A stretch of DNA of 64,000 nucleotides, taken from Trichoplax sp. H2 (lineage: Eukaryota; Placozoa; Uniplacotomia; Trichoplacea). Location: the NCBI GenBank assembly GCA_003344405.1, contig NOWV01000221.1, positions 1 to 64,000 on the forward strand, in the 5' to 3' direction. The translations under genes were made by a program, and so were the position numbers. Below are positions 35,701 through 50,700 of the stretch, piece by piece. Position 1 is the stretch's first letter, and every line of letters starts with the position of its first letter. The notes under the pieces are model-generated. The model was not told where the DNA came from, did not search any database, and was given only the letters and a program-made list of their open reading frames with translations.

Positions 35701-38700
35701 TTAATCGTGTGTATTATTTTTAATTTATTAGTGTGTCGTATTTAATTGCTCTGATGGTCTTGATTACAAAGCCATGGGAAAATTCTTTAAAGGTTTAGCG
35801 CAAGCTGGTGCTTGGGCTTGTTTCGATGAATTTAATCGAATTGAATTAGAAGTACTCTCTGTTGTTGCCCAGCAAATACAAAGTATTCAGCGTGCGATCT
35901 CTGAACAAGTCCAGACATTTGTCTTCGAAGGAACGAAGCTAAAACTAGATCCGTCTTGTACAATCTTTATTACTATGAATCCTGGATATGCTGGACGAGC
36001 TGAATTACCAGATAATTTAAAGGTAACCAAGGCAGAAGCCATTATCTGATACTCACTGTCTCTACTAAGTGATCAATTTGATGCATTAGCAATATCCATG
36101 ATAATTAAAGGACTAAAATGCTTACTGAAATGTCTTCATTCAGGTATTATTCCGTACTGTGGCTATGATGATCCCAGATTATGCTATGATAGGAGAAATT
36201 GTTCTATACTCAATGGGATTTGTAGACGCAAGAAATTTATCCACCAAAATTGTGGCAACCTATCGTTTATGCTCTGAACAGGTAATAATCTAATTTTTGA
36301 TTTTCATTTCCACATATACAAACTTTAAAGGATATGCATGGATTGCAGTTATATTAATCGAAAAATTTCAAAAAAACTACTTTCGTAGCTTTCTTCTCAG
36401 CATCATTATGATTACGGTATGAGAGCCGTTAAAAGTGTACTGCTTGCTGCTGGCAATTTAAAATTGAAATATCCTCAAGAATCAGAGGATAAGTTACTGC
36501 TTCGATCTCTTATGGAAGTTAATTTACCGAAGGTTAGCTTAAAATAGGAATTATGGGTGTTTTAAGACATTTTATAATGCAGTCCTTTTCTTTACGTTGT
36601 CGTAAATTAAATTTTTTGAATATGAGATTTACTCGACTTCTAGGAAGTATCGTAAATAATTGACTCTTTTTTACAGTTTTTAGTGCCAGATATAGTATTG
36701 TTTGAAGGAATTATTAGCGATCTTTTTCCTGGAGTCATTTTGCAAAATAAGGATTATGGTGATCTACAAGCAGCTTTACATGACGGTATAAAGGAACAAA
36801 AATTGCAGTCTAACCCTTGGTTTATAAGAAAAATTGTTCAAGTAAATTAAAAACTTATGGTTTGCTTAGAGTTACTTAGTAATTAAATTCTTATTTATAC
36901 GATAAATAACGTAGTAATAGAAGAATATTGTGAATGTATGTTGTCATTTCTTAATACTATGGCTGTCTCTTAAAACCTAAAATTTAGATCTACGAGATGA
37001 TGCTGGTAAGACATGGATTTATGATCGTAGGAGATGCCTTAGGTGGTAAAACATCTGCCATTCGAGTATTAGCACAAGCTCTGACTAAACTGTATAACAC
37101 AAAAAGTTCCTTTAAGGAGAATGCTGTAAGTATATGCTTAGTAAAAGTCTTTCAAGCCTAATTTCAGTTGCTAATACACGTATTGAACGTTGTCGTTGCC
37201 GTAATAATTCAACAGCCATATCAATTTAAATCGAAATTATTCGGATCCTAATTCTATATAGGTTCAATATCAAATCATAAATCCTAAAGCAGTTACTATG
37301 CAACAATTATATGGTAGCTTTGATCCTGTGTCCCACGAATGGTCTGATGGTAATCATCACTTAGCAATAATATATAAGAATGATTAAATCAATAACTTAT
37401 TCACAAATGTATTTTTTTAAATCTGATGAGGCATATTGAATTTACATTAAAATAATGATCTCATAGCCATAAGAAGAAATATTATCAATTGTAACTGTAT
37501 GCTTAACGCCCTCGTTCGATATTCTTTATTATTATAGGGGTACTAGCAAAGGTCTTTAGAGAACAGGCAGCTTCACTGACAGAAGACAGAAAATGGTGCA
37601 TATTCGATGGACCTGTTGACGCTGTATGGATCGAAAATCTTAATACCGTGTTAGACGACAACAAAAAGGTTAGTTTCATGTTAGAAAAATTAGCAAAAGA
37701 TTCCATAACCATCTAAAATAGCTAATTATCTACCTCTCTCGATGTTATTAATGAAAACTTTTAAAATGTATCTATATCGATGAAACCCATCCTTTCATGT
37801 TATCATTTCATTACTTAATAGAGTTTTAGTAACTTTTATTAACAGCGACAATATTAACTAAATCGCTTGGCCTATATTAACAGCTTTGTCTGATGAGTGG
37901 TGAAATTATCCAAATGAGTCAACGGCAAAATATGATATTTGAACCTGCTGATCTTGAGCAAGCATCACCAGCAACTGTTAGTCGGTAAGTAGCAGCTGAA
38001 AATTTATTGAATAATACAGATAGGTAGGGATCTACAAGAATAGAACAAGATGAATATATAGATAGACAAAAGTGTATGTTAATGGCCACATATATCATTT
38101 TTAGATGTGGTATGATCTATATGGAGCCTTCGCAGTTAGCTCCTGCAACTCTGGTGAAATCATGGATTGAGAATTGTTTACCTAAAACCTTAACTGAGCC
38201 TCAAGTCAAAACTGTTGAGGTTAAATATCAGATTTCGCTTTGTAGATATAGCTTTCATCAATTAATGTTTGCTCTATCCCAAAATGATCATTTCTATAAA
38301 TTGTATTAACCATATCTTTACCGAATGCTACTGTAGAACATGTTTAGTTGGTTATTACCACCATGTCTGGATTACGTGCAGAATTGTCGACAATTTGTTA
38401 AGGTTTCATCAATGCATTTGACCATGTCTATGCTTCAGCTCTATGACTGTCTGGTTGAAGAATTAAGGTAAATATATATAGTAACTTTATCGGATGATAT
38501 TTTCATGTTGTCGCATATCGAAGTTACTACTTATTTCTTCCATCTTGTTGAATAAGCAAGGCTTACAGAAAAATGAGCACTAAATTCCATTTTTATATTG
38601 ACTTTTGAAATAGACACGAACCTCCAAAAAAAGATGAATTAGAAGAAATTATTGAAGAAGAACAGGAATCGAGAGAAAATGATGGCGTATCTCCTACGCC

Positions 38701-41700
38701 CTCCAATATTAATCCTTTAACTCTTGAATCAGATAATATTAATGAGGACGGCAGACCCGATAATGTAGTTCGTGCATGGTTGCAAGCTTTATTTCAGTTC
38801 GCTTTAGTATGGAGCCTCGGAGCGGTTATTGAAGGAGATAGCCGTGCAAAGTAAAAGCGACATCACTACATGGAAATTGGAATCTATCTATAATTAATTC
38901 TCTTACCATTATTAATAATATCCAATTATTTCCTGTAGGTTTGATGAATGGTTTAAACCATTAGCTGCTGGGACTAACAAAAACTTTCCATTGTAAGTTC
39001 CAACGATGTCTTAAAATTGATTACATGCACCATTACTGCATCGGAGAGAATTCGATTGATTTTTTTTCCTTAAATGGTGTTGTAAACTTGATTTCAGACC
39101 AAAAGATTTGAAGATGCCGAAAAACATTCAATATCCAAACCGCGGCTCTATTTACGAATATGTATACTTAAAATCTGATGTTGGTGGAATGTGGAAGAAA
39201 TGGGAACATACCCGTGAAAATATTCCTATTCCAGCAACAGCCAATGTAAGCAAAATAGGTTGCTTCGTAGATGTATAAAGTTTTAAGTCCATAATCAAAT
39301 TTTTAAGTTGTCAATAACAAAATATAAACGATACTTTGAACTCCTATTAGCTGTATTCGCTACGGTTACTTTGTCAATAATGTTACTTTAGTTTAGCACT
39401 AAAACCATGATTAATATTTCTTTGGAAATTTTTTTAGATTCATGAAATTATTGTTCCAACAATGGAAACGATTCGACAGGAATTCTTCTTAAATGAATTC
39501 ATAAAGAAAGAAAAATCTTTAATGTTTATCGGTCCTACCGGTACGGGCAAAACGGCAGTAGTTATTAACCATTTAATTAACTTACCCAAGGAGAGGTACT
39601 GATTGAACTAAATTCCTTAGTATCCATTTAGCTCTTTTTAATTTTCCAAAAATGTTCTTAATTGGTTTCAATACTAATTCTGTCTAATTTAATCCCTAGC
39701 TATCTACCAAATAATATCAACTTTTCAGCTCGCACTTCATCATTACAAACTATGGATTTATTCATGTCAAAATTAGATCGGTGAATATTAATCAATTATA
39801 ATGAAATAGTACTTGATTAATCATCTGAACTAATGAAAGAATCCTATGATTAATCCAGGCGACGACGAGGTGTTTATGGACCAACTCTAAGTAGGAAAAT
39901 GGTCGTTTTTGTCGATGATGTTAACATGCCAATGAAAGAAAAATATGGTGCACAGCCACCAATAGAGTTACTTAGACAGCTTTTAGATCATAAGTATTGG
40001 TTTGATAGGTAAATACGTATATTAACGCAGTTCAAATGCAGCTAGATGGTATTATATGCCGGCAGTATATTATTCACATTTAAAATTTGAAATTTTTCGC
40101 TTAATTTTTTTCACTAATCATTATTCTGCGATTGGTTGTTGCTGTAGGAAAGATAATAGTATCTTAACACCAGTGGATTGGATTGTATTGGCAGCTATGG
40201 GTCCCCCTGGTGGAGGTCGAAACATGGTTTCATCTCGCTTTCTACGCCATTTTAATATTATCGGAATTGATTCATATGATGAAATATCAATGCGGAGCAT
40301 TTTTCAAGCAGTAACCGATTGGCATTTCAACAGAGGCTTTGAAAATAGTTTGAAAAAATTTTCAAGGGTAAAGTTATAGCGTCTAGACCCATCTTGAGAT
40401 CATCTATAATTATTCTTAGTAAATTAAAAGGGAACAGTACTATCGGTTTGGAGTTTTATCAGATTTTAACTATCACATAATAAAATCATCTATTTTAAAT
40501 TAATTTCACTTTATATATTCAGTACGGTAGCCACTTGCACTAACTTAAAATATAATGTGATATAGTGTCTAGACTCATCTTGAGATCATCGATAATTCTC
40601 TTGTGCAAAATTGAACTGTGCATATATATATATAATTATTCATAGTAAATTAAACCGAAATTGTACTATCAGTTTCGAGTCTTTTTAGGATTTTAACTGA
40701 TATAGAGTAGAATCATCTACCATAAATTAATTTCGAAGTAGCTAATGGCATTAGCTTCGGTATAATATGTTTACTTATTTATTCATAGATTGTTGTTCAT
40801 GCTACACAAATGATTTACCATCTCGCTGTATCCAACTTTCTGCCAACGCCTTCCAAGTCTCATTATGTTTTCAATTTGCGCGATTTCGCTCGCGTAATTC
40901 ATGTAAGTAAATGCATTGACGATAAGTATTAGTGCCTAGGTCGATGCGGCGTTCAATGTAATCAAAGCATTATTAATTTAATCTTATCTATGAATTTTTG
41001 GAGTCTAATAATTTAATGCTAATTCCTAAAATTTCTTAAAATCTACAATTAATTGATATCCTAGGGATTTCTCCTTCTAAAACCTGAAGCATTAAATAAC
41101 TGTAGCAACCCAGCATCGAAAATTGTTCGTTTGTGGGTTCATGAAGTTTATCGCGTATTTTATGATCGTTTAGTCGATGATAAAGATCGTAAATGTTTCT
41201 TCGAGCTCGTTGAGGTGATTGTGTATGAAGTTACCTTAGTATTGTCAAAATTTAATGTATCTCGATATAATAATTATCTAAGTAATCCTAATATAAAATA
41301 CTTTATCTTGAATCCTCTAGAAATGTGTTGGAATGCAATTTAAACTCAAATTTAAAGAAATATTTTCTCATCTAGTTGATAATGGCTCTGAATTTACTGA
41401 TGAAACTCTACGAAAGTACATATTGTAACATTCGCACCATTTCAAATATGAATCCATAATACAATCTTGATTTGAAAATATCATTTTAAAGCTGTGCATA
41501 TATTTATTACGAAATACTAAAATAGTTAAATATTCATGTCTAATGTCTTTAATGGTAGTTTGCTATTTTTGAAATAATGGCTGGGCTAAGCATAGCTTCA
41601 ATATATTGTAGCGTTATCGAAGAATTTTCTATACTAATAGCAGCGATAACTATTTTACGAATTCTTTCAAAACATGCACTAATGCTGGCCTTGAATTACA

Positions 41701-44700
41701 CAATCAGATTGTATTTTGGTGACTATGTTGATGGTGGCCAAAGAGGATACGATGAAGTAACCGACTTTTCCGAATTGAAGGAGGTACAGTCTAGCTTAAG
41801 TGATATCAGCGAAAACGTTTTTTAACTTAATTATCTTCAAAAAACTTTGCAGTTGAAATTAATATTGAAACTGCTTATCGCATATTTTGATAATTTCTGT
41901 TTTAATTTACTATCCTTTATAGACTATGGGCCGCTTTCTGAACGATTACAATTCGGAGAGTAAAGCGCCCATGGATTTAGTTTTATTTGGATTCGCTATT
42001 GAACACATATCGAGAGTCAGCAGGATACTTCTACAGCCGAAAGGCCATGCTCTGCTCGTCGGTAAATGTTATCACCGTTTAAGCTATTATAATTGTATCG
42101 AAACCTTATGGTTATTCCTATATTTACTATAATTATTTCGTTCCTATTGTTTTTGATCGTAGGAATTGATGGTTGTGGTCGGCGAAGTGTGACTAGATTG
42201 GCGGCTTTTATCGCTTCCCATCAAGTTTTTCAAATAGAAGTTACGCGAAATTATTCATTTCACGACTGGAGGGATGATATCCGTAAAATGTTACAGGATG
42301 CAGGTACAAACGGCAAATCGACAGTGTTCCTATTGGCAGACAATCAACTAAAGGCAAGTTTATGTAACTACAGCTATAGTCTCATGTCTATCTTACTACT
42401 GTAGCAAAATTGGTATAACATATTTGGACTAGTTTAAAATTTTCGTTTATGACTCTAATATACGGTTTCAATTCAGTTGTTATTGTTTATCTACGTGAAA
42501 CTAATTAAAATAGTATTTTTCATGAGATGTCTAGTAGTTAAAATGATTGCCTCGTAGCACTATAGCAAAAATTAGTTATGTTTAAGTCAATATTATTAGT
42601 CTTCAATTTGGAAATAAATCGGAATAAAACAATATCTGATAAATATGTAGGAAGAATCTTACTTAGAAGATATTAATACATTACTGAATACGGCTGATAT
42701 CCCCAATCTCTACGATGCAGAAGAACGAGCTGAAATTATAGATAAGGTATAACTGATGTGTGGTAATTTAGCACATGATATTTAAATTAAGTAACGATTT
42801 CACCTAGTGAAAAATAGTAATAGCGAATACTTTGTATTGGTGAAATAAATGATTTAGTTCACAAATCATTATTTTCCATCAAAATTAGATGCAGAAAGTA
42901 GCGCAAGAACGCGGCGTTAAGGTTGAAGTAGCCACTCAGTCCTCTATGTATAATTTATTTATTGAGCGTATTCGTCATAATTTACATATTGTGATCGCAA
43001 TGAGTCCTATCGGCGATACATTCCGAAATCGACTGAGGATGTTTCCATCTTTAATAAACTGTTGTACCATAAATTGGTTTCAAGTAAGCTGATATTTACC
43101 TTGAAGGATTTGGACCAAAACTTATATACTATTGCGACTATTTCTTTAATTTGGGAATTATTATTATAATAGGTATGGCCTGAAGATGCTTTGGAAATGG
43201 TAGCTAATTATTATTTAGATGATGTAGAAATGGATTCTAGGATCCGAACGGAAAGTGTTAGCTTGTGTAAATACTTTCATGAAAGCATTCGGGCTTTATC
43301 GAACAGGTATCTTAAGTCATACTTAAATTTGGCTGTTGTTAGTAGAGTAAACACTATAAAGAACTTAAGACTATTTATTCAAAGTTATCTTTTTAAGCTC
43401 ATGTAAATAATGAATTTTTGATAGATACGAGGAATCATTGGGACGACATAATTATGTCACACCGACATCCTATCTAGATTTAATACGATTATTTAAGACT
43501 CTTTTAGCCAGGAAAAGATTAGATATCCTTACATTAAAAAACCGTTATTTGACTGGCTTGCAGAAACTTGACTTTGCTTCATCTCAGGTTAGAATAGTAC
43601 ATGCTTTTAGGTGAGCTCCAATAATAATAACTCGGTAAATTAATTTTTATTCTATTTACTGCAATTTAGATATCAGTAATGCAAACTGAATTGACCAACT
43701 TGAGGCCTGAGCTAATTTATACTAGTGAGGAGACGGAAAAACTGATCGATTATATAAAGGAAGAAAAGATAACAGTAGATGGAAAAAGAAAAGTTCGTTT
43801 ATATTTGGAGACACTTATTCTGTTAATTTACTTATCTAATGAAAACCTATTCCTTGGTTTATAACATAACAGTTTGATGCTATACTGCTATCGCGTTTAA
43901 AATGTTAAATAAAACGTATTCGTAAATGTTCTGAATGTAATCGTACCATTTTCTACAGGTTGTAGAAGCCGAAGAAGCGGTAGCTAATAAAGCGGCTATG
44001 GAAGCACAAGCTATTAAGGTTTATTAGCAGTAACTTAGCAGTAATCCATGGCTATTGTATATTTGTCGATATTGTTGGTAAATTTTATTTATATATGATT
44101 CAGTCACATATCTATTGATTTGTATTTATAGCAAGATTGTGAGGAAAAACTTGCCGTAGCTTTGCCAGCGCTTAATGCTGCTATTTCAGCATTAGATACG
44201 TTAAAACAATCAGATATCAGCACCATCAAATCTATGCAAAATCCACCAAATGGTGTTAAACTTGTCATGGAAGCTGTTTGTATTATGAAAGTAAGTAATG
44301 CTATAATGAATAAATAAAACCATATTCTATGATATCAGAATTCATGATCGTTTATGGTTTCTAGATGCAAAAATTGTGATTAATGCGATTATTCTGTAGG
44401 GAGTGAAATGCGAAAGACGCCCAGACCCAGCTCAGAACAACAAGCTAGCAGATGATTGGTGGTATACATCTAAAAAAGTGATGGGAGACTTAAAGTTTTT
44501 AGATTCTTTGAAAGAGTTTGATAAAGATAATATTTCAGCTAAGATTATACAGAAGATACGAAATAATTATATTAATAATCCAGATTTCAATCCAGATGCT
44601 ATCAAAAATGCATCGACAGCCGCAGAAGGCATGTGTCGTTGGGTTCGAGCAATGGAAATTTATGATCGTGTAGCTAAAGTAGTTGCTCCCAAGAGAGCGC

Positions 44701-47700
44701 GTTTAGCATCTGCCGAGAAAGAATTAGAAACTCAAATGGTACAGCTAGAACATAAGCGAGAAGAACTAAAAGTTGTTGTCGATAAATTGGATTTACTGAA
44801 CGACAATTTTGAGGCAAAGATAAATAAAAAACAGGTATTTTGTTTGTGAATAGATACGACGCTTCAGATGAAAGTATTAGTCCTCTATTTTAAACTAATA
44901 AAATTCTCTAATTTATTTATGCAATAGGATTTAGAAGACAGTATTAAAATGACTGGAGAGAAATTAGTTCGAGCAGAAAAATTAATTAGTGGATTAGGAG
45001 GTGAAAAAGAGAGATGGGAACGATGTGCCAAAGAACTTGGCTATAATTACTTCAATATAGTTGGCGATGTATTACTTTCCTCCGCTATTATTGCTTATTT
45101 AGGCCCTTTCACGGTGCATTTCCGCCAGGTAATTTCCTAATTTAGCGCTTGTAGAATCGTTATCTCTCCATATTAATTCGATTTTCTCATCAGTTGGAGT
45201 AAATAATGTATCTTATGAACAAAGCTAAAGATTTGCATATTTGCACCAATCGTGGACTTTATTTATTAGGAGTGTCTTCAAACCTGGATTGACTTAGTAC
45301 GAGGTAGAGATATTCCGCTCTCGCGGCCATTCTCGTTAGAAAAAGCCGTAGGAGATCCAGTAAAAATTCAAACTTGGCATTTAACCGGGCTACCAGTAGA
45401 CAGGTATGTTTCTTTTTTGTCTAGTAACGCTACCTTCTACCAAAATTTATGCTTGCAATCTATTTGACTACTGCAAAAGCCAGTTCATTATCAGCTGGAG
45501 ATAATTTAAGTTAAATAAATTGAAATAACTTGAGTAGTCAATAAGGATTATATTTATACAAAGCAAAGCATGTCTTAACACAAATACAAATAAAGGATTT
45601 GAAGTTAGCTTCAGGGTATATCACACGGTAGTTTTCACATCAATATCCTTAGGATAGACGCAGCTATGACATATACACACACTATACTTTGAAATATGAC
45701 GCCCGTTAATAAGACTGTTGGACGATATTTATTGTAATTGAATAGTTCTGGAATTGAAATATTACAACATGCCTATTTTATAACTAATAAAACAGTATTC
45801 CTATTTCAGTTTCTCCATCGAGAACGCTCTGATTGTTATGAACACACAAAGGTGGCCACTTATGATTGATCCTCAAAATCAAGCCAATAAATGGATTAAA
45901 AATCTAGAGAAACCAAATAATTTGCATGTAAAAACTTGCACTGCTTTTTATAACATATATTAGCATTCATATAAATCTTGCTTATATTGCCTATGTCGCT
46001 ACTATTATTTAAATTTTTTGATATGTGCTTATAGGTAATTAAGTTGACGGATTCCAATTACATGAGGACATTACAAAATTGTATACAGGTAAATAGCATA
46101 TTTGCCAATTAATACGGTAATTATTCATTTTCATAGAAGTCATACCATGGTAGCTAAGGAGTGATAGAAACACAATTTTGATAGCTTAATAGCTTGATTT
46201 CGCTATAAAAGCTAATTCATCACTAAAGCATTTTTGTAGCTAGAAATGGATGCGTATTTTCAATTTAGATAGATGATCATAATTTGATTCGCCGTTGCTT
46301 TGCAGTTTGGTACACCAATTTTATTAGAAAATGTTGGTGAAGAACTGGATCCAGCATTAGAACCTCTTTTACTGAAGCTAACATTCAAGCAGGCATGTGC
46401 TCTAATCTTAGGTTTATAAAATGGTCCTATTTAAATTGCAAATAAACATTTATATATTCAGTCTTGTTTAATAAATTATACCTCAATTTTCCTGTAAGTT
46501 GATTTGCTTATGTAATATCAGTTCTATAGCTTTACATTTTATAAAAAGATGAGTAAGGATATTAGGATTGCTTCTCCTATATATTGAAAGTAATCTCATG
46601 TTATCGAAATTTGATTTTTTTCATTTTCTAGAATAACATTGACTATATCCGTTTAGGCGACAGTATCATTGAGTATTCGCAAGTGAGTAACAGCAGGGAT
46701 AAGTTTTAAAAATACTTAACATAAAGTCCTATACTTTGGGCATTAACTGATTGTTATAAATTTCCTACATGATAGGATTTTCGATTTTATATAACATCAT
46801 GCCTAAGAAATCCACACTATCTACCAGAAGTTGCTATAAGGGTATCTATCTCTGGCCAATTGTAGCGATTGTTAAACACAGCAACAAAAAAACTAATACA
46901 GTACTTTAATTTTAGGTAAATGTATTAAATTTTGTAATTACTGCGCCTGGGTTGGAAGACCAGATGCTAAGCATAGTGACTGCTAAAGAAAAGCCAGTGC
47001 TAGAAGAAAAGAAAAATGCATTGATTGAAGAAAGTGCTAAAAATCGTAAACAGGTACCTATACTCGTATACTCAGTAGCTACTACACAACGAAAGGGACA
47101 TCTACTTTTCTCCTAAACTTTTCATTGTAAATGTCTATTAGCTGAAAGATATCGAAGATAAGATATTAGAAGTACTTTCGTCTTCCGAAGGAAATATCTT
47201 AGAAGATGAAACTGGAGTTGAGGTACATTTTCAGTTTGTAAAATCAGATTATTAATTCATATGAGATAGAGATGAATATTATGGAGTAAAATTTCGTATG
47301 AGCACGTACGACATTTTAAAGGAGATTGGTATATAAAATATTTGCATCTAAACTTTCACAATGGGAACATTTAATAAGATATAAAGAGGATATTCTGATT
47401 GATCCTATATTCTCTAACTTAATTGATAATTATAAAATTTCTATCATCAAAGATCCTGTCATCGAGTCGAGTGCTAGCTAGAGAAATCGCTGATAAAGAG
47501 GAAATTACAAGTAAAACTGAAAAGGAAATTGATGAAGCGCGTGAATACTTAAGACCTGTGGGTTTAATTGACTTTGAAACCGCTACAAAAATAATAAAAT
47601 ATTCTCTTTGAAGGCATAATAATTACTCATCATTATTCATTCTTTGCTACTCTAGGTGGCTAACCACTCTGCAGTACTATTTTTTATTATATCTGACTTA

Positions 47701-50700
47701 GCCAACATTGAACCCACGTATCAATACTCTTTAACTTGGTTTATAAACTTATTTATCAGGGTATTTCTTCTTAAATTGCATGCTGTATACGTAAATCGAG
47801 TACTTCTACATTTTGTAGATGGATTTATCATCATTAAAATTTTTGTTAATAATTATAATTAATAAGATATTAATAATCATAATATATTGATCGTTTCCGT
47901 ATCTTAAAGTCTATCCGGGACAGTCAGGGATCAGATGAACTAAACGAAAGAATATCAGCATTAAATAAACATTTTACATATAGGTAGGGTCTAATAGCAT
48001 TTGTGCTAACCTTTAGTTTAGAAGATGTGTTAAGACTATTGACTTGGAAATAGGTTATTGAAATGAATAAATTTATTTAATATATTAATTCTTTAATCTT
48101 CTAATCCAAATTTAGCATCTATCAGAACGTTAGCAGATCCTTATTTGAAAAGGATAAAATCTTATTTTCTTTGCTGCTTTGCATAGGAATTGAAAAGAAT
48201 AGGTTTAAATCTTTTTATGTGTACTAAACATTCCTGTCTTTCTTATTCATTGATTGCGGCTGGTCAGCTAACCTAAATTTGTTTAAAATTAATTCTTTTA
48301 TACATTATGTAGCAACGCTTTCGACGAGGGCCAGTGGCGATATTTATTGACCGGCAATATTTCAATTAATAATCCCTATAAAAACCCAGCATCCGATTGG
48401 CTGGCAGAGAAATCATGGTCAGACATTGTAGGCTGCAACAACTTATCCAACTTTGATGGATTTGTTGAACACTTTGAAGCCAATGTAAGTCAGTTTTGAT
48501 CAAAAGCAATATTCATTAAGTTTTAAATAGTCTGTTAATAATTTCATTAAACTTGTATAAGTAAAGAATCTGAAAATATCGTATCCCTAGACGCCAGCAT
48601 GGGAGAGCTATTACAATTCAAAGGAGCCTCAGTCAGAGCCATTACCCGAACCCTGGAATGAAAAACTATCAGAATTTGAAAAACTAATTGTACTAAGATG
48701 CTTTAGAAAAGACAAAGTACGTAATTTTATTATTTATTAAGATACTTTTAAAACATTAATGCTGGTAGGGATTATAAGAACTATGATCTAGGACGAGTAT
48801 TATACATTTATCTGACAGAACTTAGTTCTGCTCGTATAAATGGCCTAGGTCAGCATAAAAATATAGAACTGGAACGACAGCATTTAATCCAAAACATCGA
48901 AACATTTAGCTTGAACGAAGAATTTTTAAAATGATAAATGTAAAACCGATACTTGAAAAGTAAATTTATTTCTACTTTTACCATGTTCATGTAATTATTA
49001 GGTACCTCATGCCATTCGGGAATATATTATTAATCACCTCGGCAAAGAATATGTTGAACCACCAGCATTTGATTTAACTAGAAGTTTCTTAGAATCAAGT
49101 CATATTGTTCCTCTTATATTTGTTCTGTCACCTGGTGCAGATCCATTAAGTTTATTACTAAAATTTGCAGACGATTCAGGTTTGAGACATGCAATGTTAC
49201 GATTATAATTAGACTGAATTACAATTGTGGCTTTCATTTTCAGAATTTATTACCCATGATGTTAATTTCTTTTTTTTGGATACTATTACTACAGGACCGG
49301 GCAGAAAAAATTGTCAGAGTATTTCTCTAGGACAGGGTCAAGGTCCTGTTGCAACCTCCTTAATTCAAAAGGTACTTAAAAATCAGCAATCTGTAAACAT
49401 GATCTAAATTTAGTAACCATCGAAGAATTACAAAAATTTAAATAAAATAATTGAATTCTTCCTAAGTATTTCCTAATTACTAATTTAAGACCTTGATGAC
49501 AGATCTTAGTTTGATATATGTATCAAGAACTTGCAAACTGATATTGCAATGTGAAATTCAAAAGTGTGTTTCGCACTGAATGTTAGAATAAAACTGTTAA
49601 ATGCATCTGCTATAACGGTTACTAAATTATTAATCTAACTCATAGGCAATGAAAGACGGTAAATGGGTTGTTTTACAAAACTGTCATTTAGCAGTTTCAT
49701 GGTTACCAACACTAGAGAAAATCTGTGAGGAGGTGAGATTTTGAAGGATTTGGTATCTCTTCGCAAAATAGATTACTATGATTTATCAGCTAACTATCCC
49801 ATCTAAACTGATCGCACCTTAGGAAATTGTAGCCGATAAAGCTCATGCAAACTTTAGATTATGGCTAACTAGTTACCCTTCTGAACACTTTCCCGTTCCA
49901 ATCCTACAACGCTGTAAGTAAATTTCCTACGTACGTAATGTACATAGATTCAGAGCAGTCAATCTTAAGGCATTAAGTTTTAACTTGTTGTCTAACGTCA
50001 ACTTGAACTTTGGATACAAATTTCTCTTTTCATTTAGGTGTTAAAATGACTAATGAAATTCCAAAAGGCTTAAAATCAAATCTGTTTCGATCTTACACAA
50101 CGGATCCAATTTCAAATCAGCAATTTTTCAATGGCTGTGACAAGACAAAGGTAGCATTTTCTTGATAGATTTTTCGTCATACTGGATAATAATCAGTTTT
50201 AAATTTTCTGGTCTACTATAATCCAGGAATGGAGAAAATTATTATTTGGACTATGCTTTTTCCATGCATTGGTACAAGAACGACGATCATTCGGTCCTTT
50301 AGGATGGAATATTCCGTATGAGTTCAATGATTCTGACCTACACATTAGTGTTAGACAAGCGCAGGTAGTTTTAATGTTGACTTTTCAAGAGATGTTATTT
50401 CACTTCTTAACCTTACTCATTGGGTTACTAATTATGTATTATGGACTATTTTGCACTAGAATTTCCTAAATGAATATGAAGTTGTTCCACTGGACGCTTT
50501 AACCTACGTTATTGGTCAATGCAATTATGGTGGTCGAGTTACTGATGATTGGGATCGCCGTTTATTACTAAGTTTACTATCGAGGTTCTTTAATCATCAA
50601 CTTCTAGAGGATGAGCAATACAAATTTTGCAATAACGAAATGTATTATTCTCCTGCAGATGTAAGTGGGAATGAATTAATTGGTCTTCAATCTTACGATT

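Noticed and set aside
37503-37712. Minus-strand open frame of 69 codons
   Set aside because: Antisense shadow of dynein exon 37 (37538-37668), which has the conserved [17 protein letters not shown] sequence on the plus strand.
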